A stretch of DNA of 34,340 nt from Alistipes sp. (GTDB lineage: Bacteria > Bacteroidota > Bacteroidia > Bacteroidales > Rikenellaceae): NCBI GenBank assembly GCA_017646785.1, contig JAGCLX010000116.1:1-34340 (forward strand), in the 5' to 3' direction. Below, in pieces: positions 8,741 through 20,621 of the stretch. The notes under the pieces are model-generated. The model saw only the letters and a list, made by a program, of their open reading frames with translations. It ran no database searches and was not told the origin of the DNA. The first letter of the stretch is position 1; each line of letters begins with the position of its first letter. The position numbers and the translations under genes are program-made.

Positions 8741-9667
8741 TTATAGTGTACCATTTACGGCACGAATGAATATATCGTTTATCGAGGGTATAACCTCATT
8801 AATAGAGCGCAACTCACACTGCTCGTTAAGGCGTGTGATAACCGTGCGTAGCTCCTCCTCCTTCGAAACGTGTATCTTCGACTCGCGGTAACCTCCCACA
8901 ATGCCACGACTCTCTCCGAACGATGTTGCCAGACCCTTAATAGCCGAGTTAAAGATCTCGTCATCAGCGCGATGCACAACAGTAAATGTATTACCGCCAG
9001 CATTACGGCGAATCTCCTCCACCGAGCCTGAGAGGACGTTGTGCGACTTGTTGATAAGCGTAATATGGTCGCATATCTCCTCCACAGATGCCATGTTGTG
9101 CGTAGAAAAGATCACCGTTGCACCCCTATCACGAAGGCCCAATATCTCTTGCTTAAGCCTATCTGCATTTATAGGATCGAAGCCCGAGAATGGTTCATCG
9201 AAGATAAGCAACTTAGGCTCATGCACAACAGTAGATATAAACTGCACCTTCTGCGCCATACCCTTCGAGAGGTCCTCCACCTTACGCTCCCACCACTGGG
9301 CAATATCGAGGCGTTCAAACCACTCCTTAAGACGCACCTCAGCATCACGTCGCGACATACCCTTTAGGCGAGCAAAGAACATAGCTTGCTCTCCAACACG
9401 CATCTTCTTGTACAAGCCTCGCTCCTCGGGCATATAGCCTATATGATACACATCATCAGCTGTCACAGGCTTACCATCAAGCAGAACACGACCTGCATCT
9501 GCCAACGTTATACGCGTGATTACGCGAATAAGTGTTGTCTTACCCGCACCATTGGGACCAAGAAGACCATATATAGCCCCTCGAGGCACCTCCAACGACA
9601 CATCATCAAGCGCTTTATGTCCCGTATAACTCTTCGAGACATGTTCAACCGTCAAAATACTATCCAT
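8741..9667 (-). CDS. ABC transporter ATP-binding protein (NatA-like)
   Basis: The cytoplasmic ATPase partner of the permease that follows. Its 308 residues contain Walker A GPNGAGKTT (37-45), the signature LSKGM (133-137, a common variant of LSGGQ in this subfamily), Walker B LLIFDEPFSGFDP with Asp157 and Glu158, and the H-loop STHNM. The last 80 residues match the accessory C-terminal region found in ATPases of ABC-2 exporters. The gene begins 11 nt after the stop of the beta-galactosidase gene and is followed at once by its permease, so ATPase and permease are made from one message. Substrate not identifiable. Confidence 0.93.
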   Translation of the reverse strand: MDSILTVEHVSKSYTGHKALDDVSLEVPRGAIYGLLGPNGAGKTTLIRVITRITLADAGRVLLDGKPVTADDVYHIGYMPEERGLYKKMRVGEQAMFFARLKGMSRRDAEVRLKEWFERLDIAQWWERKVEDLSKGMAQKVQFISTVVHEPKLLIFDEPFSGFDPINADRLKQEILGLRDRGATVIFSTHNMASVEEICDHITLINKSHNVLSGSVEEIRRNAGGNTFTVVHRADDEIFNSAIKGLATSFGESRGIVGGYRESKIHVSKEEELRTVITRLNEQCELRSINEVIPSINDIFIRAVNGTL

Positions 9668-9678
9668 ATTATATTCAA

Positions 9679-13433
<3,755 letters not shown>

Positions 13434-13458
13434 AGGGTCTTGAAATTTTATCTTACTA

Positions 13459-13489
13459 CAAAGATAGTGATTTTTCGACATGTAGCAAA
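13459..13489 (-). promoter_or_regulatory. Promoter of the nitroreductase/beta-galactosidase/ABC operon
   Basis: On the minus strand, TTTG (13486-13489), 19 nt, TATCTTTG (13459-13466): a perfect Bacteroidota promoter. It predicts a leader of about 20 nt. The -33 element lies in the T-tract of the terminator of the preceding lipoprotein gene. Confidence 0.8.
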
Positions 13490-13519
13490 AAAAGGGCTGT
13501 GCAAAGAGTTGCACAGCCC
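13487..13519 (-). terminator. Intrinsic terminator of the BACON lipoprotein gene
   Basis: GGGCTGTGCAA (13494-13504) and TTGCACAGCCC (13509-13519) form a perfect 11-bp stem with an AGAG loop. On the minus strand it is followed by seven T residues (complement of 13487-13493). It lies about 40 bp after the stop codon at 13562. Confidence 0.85.
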
Positions 13520-13561
13520 CATATATGGGGGAAGGTATAATCCTAACCCTATGAACGATGA

Positions 13562-15658
13562 TTAGCGAGCGAAAATCTCGTCAGCAGCCATCTGAACACG
13601 CTCCTTCTCGAAGGTCATCTCAGATACGCGCATGCCATAGTCAGTCTTCTCACGGAAGAGCTCATTAACTACGAGGCTTGAGAGCTCAGGACCATCGTTC
13701 ATGTTCTCCTGCCAGAGTGTGTACCACTCAACGAAGTCCTCAGGATTGCGGCAACCGTCGTATGTAGGACGAACCCACTCACGGTACATGCTGCTGAAGT
13801 TACCCTCTGTATCCAAAACGATACCAACCAACTCATACACACCACCAATCTCCAATGGAACATACGACTGCTCAGCTGCTGAGCCACCATAAGTATCCAT
13901 AGACCAGATAAGACCATCCAGATACTGCTCCTCAGTATAGTACTCGCTCTCATGACGACCAGTCCAATTGTAAATATCGTACCAGAAGTCACCATGCTCA
14001 TCTGAGCTGAACTCTACATCATATGGGAATACGACCTTGCCTGCGTATGCTTCACCACCGAAGAACTCCAAGCCAGGGTACTGAGCTACTGCAGCACAGT
14101 CATAGTAACCAAGATCCTTGAATGAGATATTTACAGCACCATCCTCACCAGACTTTGTTGTGAATGTCTGTGTAAAGATAGACTTAGTTGTAGGCTTACC
14201 ACCACGTGAACCGAATGCATAAGCGATATACTCTGTATTTGGCTTAAGCTTAGATATCTTAGCTGACACATTGCCTGAGCAGAGCTCATAAGACAAGTTA
14301 GTAAGGAGATACTGCTGACGCTCAGCATCGTTGCTACCATATGTATTCCAAAGAGCTGCCTCCTCATAACCTGCTACGTAGTAGTCATCATTTGATGGCC
14401 AGAAGTTCAATGTAGCTGTACGTGATGTCAAGTTCTGAACCTCAACACGAATCTCGTTGTCAGACATTGCCACATCACCAGTTGTGAACTTAACTAGCTT
14501 AGGTGTTGAGCAGCAAAGACCATGCTCCTCCATTGCGAATGCGAAGAGGTAGTAGTCGTGGTTAGCCAAAAGCTCGAACTCGAAGTGGCTCTTAAGAGTA
14601 CCATCAGCGTATGTACCAACGCAAGTGTAGTTAGCAATAATCTGGTCGCTTGAAAGCTCAGTCATCATCTCCTGAACAGCATTTGCCCACCAGTACTCAA
14701 CAACGCGTGCCTCTGTAGTGAGGAAGTCCATGTTATCCATGTAGTCCTTAATCTGGTAGTCATGGAGAACATCGAAGTAGTAGTTGCCATCGTAGTTTAC
14801 TGGAGTAACGTCAGCAACAACCAAGCAACCATCCTTAATCTCATAATCCATCTTGAAGTCGATGTCCTGAAGCTCAGGCTTTGCAGTCTCAACAGTGAAG
14901 AATGATACGTCTGAAAGCAATGCACCTGACTCATAGTCGATGTAGTAGCAGTAGAATGTGTAAGGCACACCTGATGCACCATTTGACACTGTTACACCAC
15001 GCTGGTCACCTACCTTAGCACGCTCCTGCATAATCTGTACTGCAGACTCGCCATAGAACTGACCCAACCAACCAAAGTATGCAACATCATCCTCATAGTA
15101 ATCCTCGCCTGTCTCGAAGCCTGAAGCGATGATATACTCAGGAGATGCAGACATCACGATGTAAGGAGTAGTCTTATCCTCGGGAATAACGTCTACAGTG
15201 TAGTCGAAATAGGTAGATGTAACGTTCTCAAGCTTGAAGCCCATAGAAATTTTAGCACCCTGCTTAACTACGAAAGTAGCATCCTCAGCATAGCGATACT
15301 TAACAGTCACCAAGCACTCACGTGACTCAGATGAAGGGTTAGCATCAACATTGAACTGAAGAACACCTGTAACGCTGTAGTTGAAGTTGTTAACCCACTC
15401 CTCAGCTGCCTCAGCAGTGATTTTCTCACCAGTGTGTGGATCCTCACCCTCGCCATTGTACTTGATAGAGTACTCGATAAGGTAGCTACCGCCATCGAGG
15501 CTTGCAGATACAGACTCCTTCTTGAGCACGATCTCAGAGTCAACCTTTACGTTAGGCTTGTTTGGGTTTGTACCAGGATCCTTCCTACAACCTGCAAGAA
15601 GAGCAACAGCACAAACAGCCACAAGACCCATCATCAAATAGTTCTTAATTGTTCTCAT
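13562..15658 (-). CDS. Surface/periplasmic lipoprotein with BACON-like and repeated beta domains
   Basis: A 698-residue predicted lipoprotein of unknown function. The signal peptide ends in the lipobox L21-A-G-C24. Residues about 44-135 resemble a BACON domain: an EEWV motif, TGVLQFNVDANPSSESRECLVTVKYR, then FVVKQG at the end. Three or more fibronectin/Ig-like units follow, each ending in a segment such as TEYIAYAFGSRGGKPTT before the next linker. It is a paralogue of the divergent gene at 15917-17890, with matching blocks DGNYYFDV/DGKYYLTV and LKPNTEYIAYAFG/LHPDTEYTIFAYG. Its codon usage (CGT, GGT, TTG, CCT, GCA) is that of highly expressed genes and differs from the paralogue. It has a leader of about 130 nt and a strong terminator. 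A carbohydrate- or mucin-binding role is possible but not shown. Confidence 0.85.
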   Translation of the reverse strand: MRTIKNYLMMGLVAVCAVALLAGCRKDPGTNPNKPNVKVDSEIVLKKESVSASLDGGSYLIEYSIKYNGEGEDPHTGEKITAEAAEEWVNNFNYSVTGVLQFNVDANPSSESRECLVTVKYRYAEDATFVVKQGAKISMGFKLENVTSTYFDYTVDVIPEDKTTPYIVMSASPEYIIASGFETGEDYYEDDVAYFGWLGQFYGESAVQIMQERAKVGDQRGVTVSNGASGVPYTFYCYYIDYESGALLSDVSFFTVETAKPELQDIDFKMDYEIKDGCLVVADVTPVNYDGNYYFDVLHDYQIKDYMDNMDFLTTEARVVEYWWANAVQEMMTELSSDQIIANYTCVGTYADGTLKSHFEFELLANHDYYLFAFAMEEHGLCCSTPKLVKFTTGDVAMSDNEIRVEVQNLTSRTATLNFWPSNDDYYVAGYEEAALWNTYGSNDAERQQYLLTNLSYELCSGNVSAKISKLKPNTEYIAYAFGSRGGKPTTKSIFTQTFTTKSGEDGAVNISFKDLGYYDCAAVAQYPGLEFFGGEAYAGKVVFPYDVEFSSDEHGDFWYDIYNWTGRHESEYYTEEQYLDGLIWSMDTYGGSAAEQSYVPLEIGGVYELVGIVLDTEGNFSSMYREWVRPTYDGCRNPEDFVEWYTLWQENMNDGPELSSLVVNELFREKTDYGMRVSEMTFEKERVQMAADEIFAR

Positions 15659-15697
15659 AGATTTTTGTGTTAATAATTATATTAAGATATTTTTTCT

Positions 15698-15724
15698 ATT
15701 TCTGCTAATATTTTGCTATTTTCG
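15698..15724 (-). promoter_or_regulatory. Leader element of the BACON lipoprotein gene resembling the tryptophanase leader
   Basis: In plus-strand orientation ATTTCTGCTAA (15698-15708) is followed by ATTTTGCTATTTTCG (15710-15724). The second copy matches 13 of 15 bases of ATTTCGCTATTTACG in the tryptophanase leader (648-662). Both lie in untranslated leaders, 50-75 nt before the start codon. The function is unknown. Confidence 0.4.
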
Positions 15725-15792
15725 CCTCAATCTCTCAAACAACAAGGGGTGAATTAATAATTTTTTTTAATAAAAACTACCTCCTCAAGTGG

Positions 15793-15823
15793 CAAATATA
15801 GTAATAAATTGTATACCTCGCAA
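15793..15823 (-). promoter_or_regulatory. Promoter of the minus-strand BACON lipoprotein gene
   Basis: Minus-strand TTG (15821-15823), 20 nt, TATATTTG (15793-15800). The start would be near 15787, leaving an AT-rich leader of about 130 nt before ATG 15658. Confidence 0.65.
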
Positions 15824-15862
15824 CGATTTACTCGATTTTTTTACTTTTATATACCAAAGGTA

Positions 15863-15893
15863 TTGCATAATGGCAATATAAATCATATCTTTG
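15863..15893 (+). promoter_or_regulatory. Promoter of the plus-strand BACON lipoprotein gene
   Basis: TTG (15863-15865), 20 nt, TATCTTTG (15886-15893). The leader would be about 20 nt to ATG 15917. It lies about 40 bp from the divergent promoter. Confidence 0.7.
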
Positions 15894-15916
15894 CTCAAGA
15901 AAATAAAATATAAAAC

Positions 15917-17890
15917 ATGTCTATGAGAGTATATAAACTATTTACAACATTTGCTATTACGTTGTTAGCCTTGACATTGGGAGCATGCGAACAGCCAACG
16001 GTTGAGAATCCAACAACGGAGACATCGGTAACATTCAATGAATTAGAAGTTAACGTCGGCTATGAGGAGTGCGTGACAACCCTAAACTATACTATTAATA
16101 ATGGTATCAACGGCATAGACATTGTTGCCGAGCCAACAGCCGCATGGATAACAAACATAACCGCTAAGGATGGAGAACTGAAATTCGCGGTCACCCGCAA
16201 CAACTCAAGTGAGCCACGCGAAGCTAAGATCAAGGTTAAGTACCCAAACATCGATGATATCATAATCAAGGTCACTCAACAGCAGTTCAGTGCCATAACC
16301 TTCGACCTTAACATCACCGACGCCACATCTACAGCCTGCACATCGGTAATCACACCCTCAAATAGCGACTACGTATATATCGCTTACATGTCGGAGGTGG
16401 ACTACTTCCTATCGCTCAACATCACCCTTCCCGAGGAGTTATTCGACGACGACTATCAGTACTACATGGGCTTTGCAGAGCAATACGAGGCACCCAAGCT
16501 CAAGGAGTTTATGTTGGCGAACTACTTCGCATACGAGGGCACCACATCTATCGACTGGACTGGCATGATGCCTGGTAAGGAGTATGTGTTGTATGTCTAT
16601 GCCATTGAGTTCAACGAGGACAACACCGACTACACCATGGCTTCGCCAGTAACATATCAGTTAGTAACTCTCGAGTCCCCATCACTCTCAGAGGTAGAGT
16701 TTGATGTTGAGGTCGACATATATGGTCCCGAGGTGGAGTATAAAATCACACCAAAGAATTGGGATGGCAAGTACTATCTCACTGTGTATGAAGAGGGCGA
16801 TTACATGTATCGTGACGACAATAAACCCGCCGAGGAGAACTACTCCGAGATAGTTACAAGCACATGGCTCAACATGATGAGTGAGCTCCTCGTTTCGGGA
16901 TACACCAGCGACCAACTCATGGACATTATGTGCCTGGAGGGTTATGCCGAGTATGGAGAGTTGCTAAAGGGCAGCACAAACTACGCCATGGTTATCTACG
17001 CTGTCGACATGGTTGACGACCTGCCACAGGTTGTATCTAAGCCCCAGATCATCAACTTCAGCACCGAGGAGGTAGGTCCATCGGATATGACATTCGAGAT
17101 CAAGGTTGAAAACAACTATGTGCGCGTTGCAGACATCACCGTAACGCCCTCAAAGAACGATCCTTACACCGTGGCTATCGTCGCAACAGAGGAGATTCCC
17201 GACAGCACAAACCCCGAGATTATCGCATGGATGAACAACAACTTCGTCATGGACTCATTCCGCGGTGAGATATTTAGCCATATTAACTCTCTACACCCCG
17301 ACACAGAGTATACTATATTCGCATACGGCTACTATGGCGGTGTGGTAACAACAGACCTCTTCCGATATGACTTCCGCACCGACCCCGAGAGCGAGTGCGA
17401 GAATAGCGTTATTCGCGTGGACTACAATGGCCCATACAGCCTTGCAGAGCTTGAAGCGTATGACCCTGACACCTACTACCAGTATGGTATGTTCGAAACA
17501 ATGGGTTGGTATGCTATGTGGGCAGAGATATTCACCGAGAACCCATCTAACGACCTCTTCTACTGCGTCTATCGCGCCCAGGAGTTCAGCGTATATGGCG
17601 AGGAGTCTATATTCGAAGACCTCGTCAGCTATAACTGCGAAAAGACACAGTTGCTCACTGGCGAGAATGGAGCACTCTATGTGATGTGTGCCGTGACGAT
17701 GGACTATCGCGGTAACTACAGCGACATGTGGGTATCGGAGCCATTCATGTACAACTACGACGCATCGACAAAGCGCCCCATAGAGGAGATTATCGAGAAG
17801 ATACATGGCTCAGCAGAGGCCGAAAAGCAGGTTAAAGTATTCAGCACACAACCCGTTAAGAAGAGTATTAGAGCCATTTGCAACCGATAG
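15917..17890 (+). CDS. BACON-type lipoprotein, divergent paralogue
   Basis: A 657-residue predicted lipoprotein whose lipobox is L21-G-A-C24. Residues about 40-124 form a BACON-like domain: AAWIT, then DGELKFAVTRNNSSEPREAK, and IKVTQQ at its end. The remainder consists of repeated beta-sandwich-like units with the recurring pattern L-x-P-x-TEY-x-x-x-A-Y-G, the same arrangement as in the divergent gene at 13562-15658. Identity looks low to moderate but the domain order is the same, so the two probably arose by an old duplication with inversion. Translation may begin at ATG 15917 or the ATG two codons later (15923). It is followed by a terminator at 17914. The function is unknown; export to the outer membrane or cell surface is inferred from the lipobox. 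Confidence 0.83.
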   Translation: MSMRVYKLFTTFAITLLALTLGACEQPTVENPTTETSVTFNELEVNVGYEECVTTLNYTINNGINGIDIVAEPTAAWITNITAKDGELKFAVTRNNSSEPREAKIKVKYPNIDDIIIKVTQQQFSAITFDLNITDATSTACTSVITPSNSDYVYIAYMSEVDYFLSLNITLPEELFDDDYQYYMGFAEQYEAPKLKEFMLANYFAYEGTTSIDWTGMMPGKEYVLYVYAIEFNEDNTDYTMASPVTYQLVTLESPSLSEVEFDVEVDIYGPEVEYKITPKNWDGKYYLTVYEEGDYMYRDDNKPAEENYSEIVTSTWLNMMSELLVSGYTSDQLMDIMCLEGYAEYGELLKGSTNYAMVIYAVDMVDDLPQVVSKPQIINFSTEEVGPSDMTFEIKVENNYVRVADITVTPSKNDPYTVAIVATEEIPDSTNPEIIAWMNNNFVMDSFRGEIFSHINSLHPDTEYTIFAYGYYGGVVTTDLFRYDFRTDPESECENSVIRVDYNGPYSLAELEAYDPDTYYQYGMFETMGWYAMWAEIFTENPSNDLFYCVYRAQEFSVYGEESIFEDLVSYNCEKTQLLTGENGALYVMCAVTMDYRGNYSDMWVSEPFMYNYDASTKRPIEEIIEKIHGSAEAEKQVKVFSTQPVKKSIRAICNR

Positions 17891-17913
17891 TTACACTCAC
17901 AGACTGATGATTA

Positions 17914-17946
17914 AGTGCGGGCAGATAGTTCTGTCCGCACTTTTTG
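17914..17946 (+). terminator. Intrinsic terminator after the plus-strand BACON lipoprotein gene
   Basis: GTGCGGGCAGA (17915-17925) pairs with TCTGTCCGCAC (17930-17940), 11 bp with one G-U pair and loop TAGT, followed by TTTTTG. Confidence 0.88.
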
Positions 17947-17980
17947 TTATGCAATAGGCATTATCGTAAGATTTTTTTTA

Positions 17981-17988
17981 TAACTTTG
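17981..17988 (+). promoter_or_regulatory. -7 box for the antiporter/O-acyltransferase operon
   Basis: TAACTTTG matches TAnnTTTG. No clear -33 element is seen at the right distance. A start near 17995 fits ATG 18016 and excludes the longer in-frame start at 17944. Confidence 0.5.
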
Positions 17989-18015
17989 TCAAGTTATTTA
18001 AATCACAAATTGAAT

Positions 18016-18966
18016 ATGGAGTATCTAATCCTTATAGGAGCATTGGCACTTATCATCGTCGGTGCAATGTTGCTCACCGACGGTTCAGTGGCATTGGCAG
18101 CACGCTTCCACGTGCCAGAGTTTATCGTGGGCCTTACTATCGTGGCGGTGGGTACATCGATGCCCGAGCTTACGGTAAGTTTCATCTCGGCACTCAATGG
18201 CGAGAGCGCTATGGCTATCGGTAATGTCGTGGGTTCTAACATCTTTAACATCTTGGCAATCCTTGGTGTGTGTGCGGTGTTCTCGCCTATACTCTTCACC
18301 AAGACCAATATCCGTCGTGACATACCCATCTGTATAGCTGCAACGTTGGCGCTCGTAGCGACAACACTCCTCAACGAGGATATATCACGCATTGAGGGCA
18401 TTTTGCTTCTCGTAGGCTATATCTCTATGATATTGTTTACCATACACTCGGATAAGAAGGCTATGCCGTCGGCTCCCGCAGCACCTGCCGAGGTGGAGGC
18501 TAGCGTCAAGCCTATGCCCGCATGGCGCATCCCCATCTGGATACTCTTGGGCCTTGGAGGCTTGATCTTTGGTGGCGACCTCTTCATTGATAGCGCTTCG
18601 GCAATAGCCCTTGCGTGGGGCGTACCCAAGTCGACAATAGCCATCACACTCGTTGCGGGAGGCACATCGCTTCCAGAGTTGGCATCGAGCCTCGTAGCGA
18701 TATTCAAGGGTCGCGCTTCGTTGGCACTGGGTAATGTACTCGGTTCTAACATCGCAAATATTCTACTTATTTTGGGTCTATGTAGCACCGTAACACCTCT
18801 CTCTATGGGTGATATCACCTTTATTGACATATACGTTACACTCGCTGCAGCAACCCTTGTGATGATCTCGGCGCTCGTCATTGGTCGCGATAAGATGACC
18901 CGTATTGAGGGCGTTATATTCCTATTGTGCTATGTAGCATACGTATACTACCTAGTAACAAAGTAG
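18016..18966 (+). CDS. Calcium/sodium antiporter, CaCA superfamily (YrbG type)
   Basis: An inner-membrane cation antiporter of 316 residues with about ten membrane helices. The two inverted alpha-repeats that line the ion path are plain: G46-TSMPE51 with GNVVGSNIFNI (69-79), and G216-TSLPE221 with GNVLGSNIANI (239-249). A hydrophilic loop rich in alanine and proline (about 148-168) separates the halves, as in YrbG-like proteins. ATG 18016 is chosen because it gives the family N-terminus MEYLILIGALALIIVG and sits just after a -7 box; the in-frame ATG at 17944 would lie before the transcript start. First gene of an operon with the O-acylation pair and the PAP2 phosphatase; the SGNH gene follows after 14 nt. 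The exact ion is not decided by sequence. Confidence 0.92.
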   Translation: MEYLILIGALALIIVGAMLLTDGSVALAARFHVPEFIVGLTIVAVGTSMPELTVSFISALNGESAMAIGNVVGSNIFNILAILGVCAVFSPILFTKTNIRRDIPICIAATLALVATTLLNEDISRIEGILLLVGYISMILFTIHSDKKAMPSAPAAPAEVEASVKPMPAWRIPIWILLGLGGLIFGGDLFIDSASAIALAWGVPKSTIAITLVAGGTSLPELASSLVAIFKGRASLALGNVLGSNIANILLILGLCSTVTPLSMGDITFIDIYVTLAAATLVMISALVIGRDKMTRIEGVIFLLCYVAYVYYLVTK

Positions 18967-18980
18967 CCTCAACAAAAAAA

Positions 18981-20621
18981 ATGAGAACTCCTAACTACAA
19001 CATACGCATTGCTGGATTTACCCTCGCCGTAATCATTGGCATGGTGGGCCTGGGCTTTCTACCTCCATTCACACTCTGTGGCATGGAGTTCTGCCGCGTG
19101 GACATCCTCTCGGAGTTGCGCGACAGCGACAGTGCTGTAGAGATTGTAGAGGACTACACCCCCGACTTCGAGCTTTTGGAGCAGGAGATAGCCGTTGCCG
19201 AAGCACACATCTGCGAGGCCGACACCATCGCGGAGCCTACACCAGTGCGTTACGAATGGATAGTAAGCGAAGCCCCTAAGCGAGAGCCAAGAGTTCTGCG
19301 CAGCGAGGAGTTTTACTCCTCAAATAGCTCTATTGTTGAGATTGAGGATTTCGATACACTTGCCACAACACGCCTCGACAACTTCATCACCAAACTCGCC
19401 AATGGTGAGAGTGTGCGCATAGCCTTCATGGGCGACTCATTTGTCGAGGGCGATATCCTTACTGGCGACCTACGCGAAGAGCTACAGAGTCGCTTCGGTG
19501 GTCGTGGCGTAGGATTTGTGACAGCCGACATACCCTTCACCACGGTACGCAAGAGCGTTAAGCGCACATCTGCAGGATGGGATGCGCACAGCGTGATGAA
19601 ACGCAAGAGTGCACCCGAGGCTCTGCGCGACAGGTTTTATATCTCGGGCTACATCGCAGAGGGAGGTGCAGGTGCAACCACACACTGGAGAGCGACAAAT
19701 GCCTTCCCATCCCTCGACTCATGCACCACAGCTCGCATCATCTTCATTAGCCGCGACAGCAGCCGCATCGAGGTGGCACTGTGTGACACCCTACGCCATG
19801 AGTTTACGATTGAGGGCGACGAGCGCGTGAGAGAGATATACATCGAAGCACCCGCCGACGACATTCGCGTACGCGTGATCGACGGCAATATCATCTGCTA
19901 CGGCGTATCAATGGAGGATAACTGCGGTGTTACGGTGGATAACTTCTCAGTGCGCAGCAACAATGGACACGCCATCTTCGGCACCAGCGCGACCGTAAAC
20001 CGCCAGATAGACGAAATTCTGAACTACGACCTCGTAGTACTACAGTATGGACTAAACATCATGCAGCAGGGGCAGCGCGGCTATAGCAAGTATCGCGACC
20101 AGCTTCGTGATATGATAGCATATGCCGAGCGATGCTTCCCCAATGCCGCAATAGTGGTCATGGGCGTAAGCGACCGCTGGGTTAAGAACGCCGAGACTGG
20201 CGTCTATGAGCCTGTTGGCTCTGTCGACGCACTCACCTCGTATCAGCGTGCTGCGGCCGACAGCTGCAAAGTAGCCTTCTGGAACACTTCGCATGTGATG
20301 AGCGACCTCGGTGGCATGCCCGCCTTCGTTGCTAATGGATGGGCGGCAAAGGACTACACTCACATCAACTTCGTTGGCGGTCGCCACATTGCCAAGGCGA
20401 TATCGGAGTCTATCATGCTACGTGTCTACCATAAGCTATGCGCCATGGAGGAAGAGCGTCGCATCGAGGCAGAGCGCATCCGACGCGCTGAGCACCGACG
20501 ACGCCTCGAGGCCGAGGAGCGCCTGAACAATCAGATAAATGCCGTGGCTCCCATCATCGACTCTATGGGGTGGCACAATGGTGACAGCGAGGAGGTTAAC
20601 ACTACTAACACCGAGGAGTAA
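18981..20621 (+). CDS. Membrane-anchored SGNH/GDSL-hydrolase-like protein, partner of the MBOAT acyltransferase
   Basis: A 546-residue protein with one N-terminal membrane segment (about 7-35), an acidic linker, and an SGNH domain exposed outside the cytoplasm. Seen motifs: G151-D-S153 in FMGDSFVEGD (nucleophile Ser153), Y356-G-L-N359 in place of the usual GxND block, and D458-YTH461 as the catalytic Asp/His pair. The C-terminus (about 489-517) is a charged coiled coil rich in Glu and Arg. Its stop codon overlaps the start of the MBOAT gene in TAATG, so the two are translationally coupled. By analogy with AlgI with AlgJ/AlgX and PatA/PatB, it probably transfers or removes acetyl groups on an extracytoplasmic polymer; the acceptor is unknown. 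ATG 18981 lies 14 nt after the antiporter stop; the longer frame start at 18927 would overlap that gene. Confidence 0.82.
   Translation: MRTPNYNIRIAGFTLAVIIGMVGLGFLPPFTLCGMEFCRVDILSELRDSDSAVEIVEDYTPDFELLEQEIAVAEAHICEADTIAEPTPVRYEWIVSEAPKREPRVLRSEEFYSSNSSIVEIEDFDTLATTRLDNFITKLANGESVRIAFMGDSFVEGDILTGDLREELQSRFGGRGVGFVTADIPFTTVRKSVKRTSAGWDAHSVMKRKSAPEALRDRFYISGYIAEGGAGATTHWRATNAFPSLDSCTTARIIFISRDSSRIEVALCDTLRHEFTIEGDERVREIYIEAPADDIRVRVIDGNIICYGVSMEDNCGVTVDNFSVRSNNGHAIFGTSATVNRQIDEILNYDLVVLQYGLNIMQQGQRGYSKYRDQLRDMIAYAERCFPNAAIVVMGVSDRWVKNAETGVYEPVGSVDALTSYQRAAADSCKVAFWNTSHVMSDLGGMPAFVANGWAAKDYTHINFVGGRHIAKAISESIMLRVYHKLCAMEEERRIEAERIRRAEHRRRLEAEERLNNQINAVAPIIDSMGWHNGDSEEVNTTNTEE

Noticed and set aside
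13434..13514. Longer nitroreductase with 27 extra N-terminal residues
   Set aside because: The extra codons run through the perfect promoter and the preceding terminator stem, so they would lie mostly upstream of the transcript start.
18003..18881. Two open frames (132 and 154 codons) on the minus strand
   Set aside because: Antisense to the CaCA antiporter, whose alpha-repeats are unmistakable; the repeated composition reflects the two alpha-repeats read backwards.
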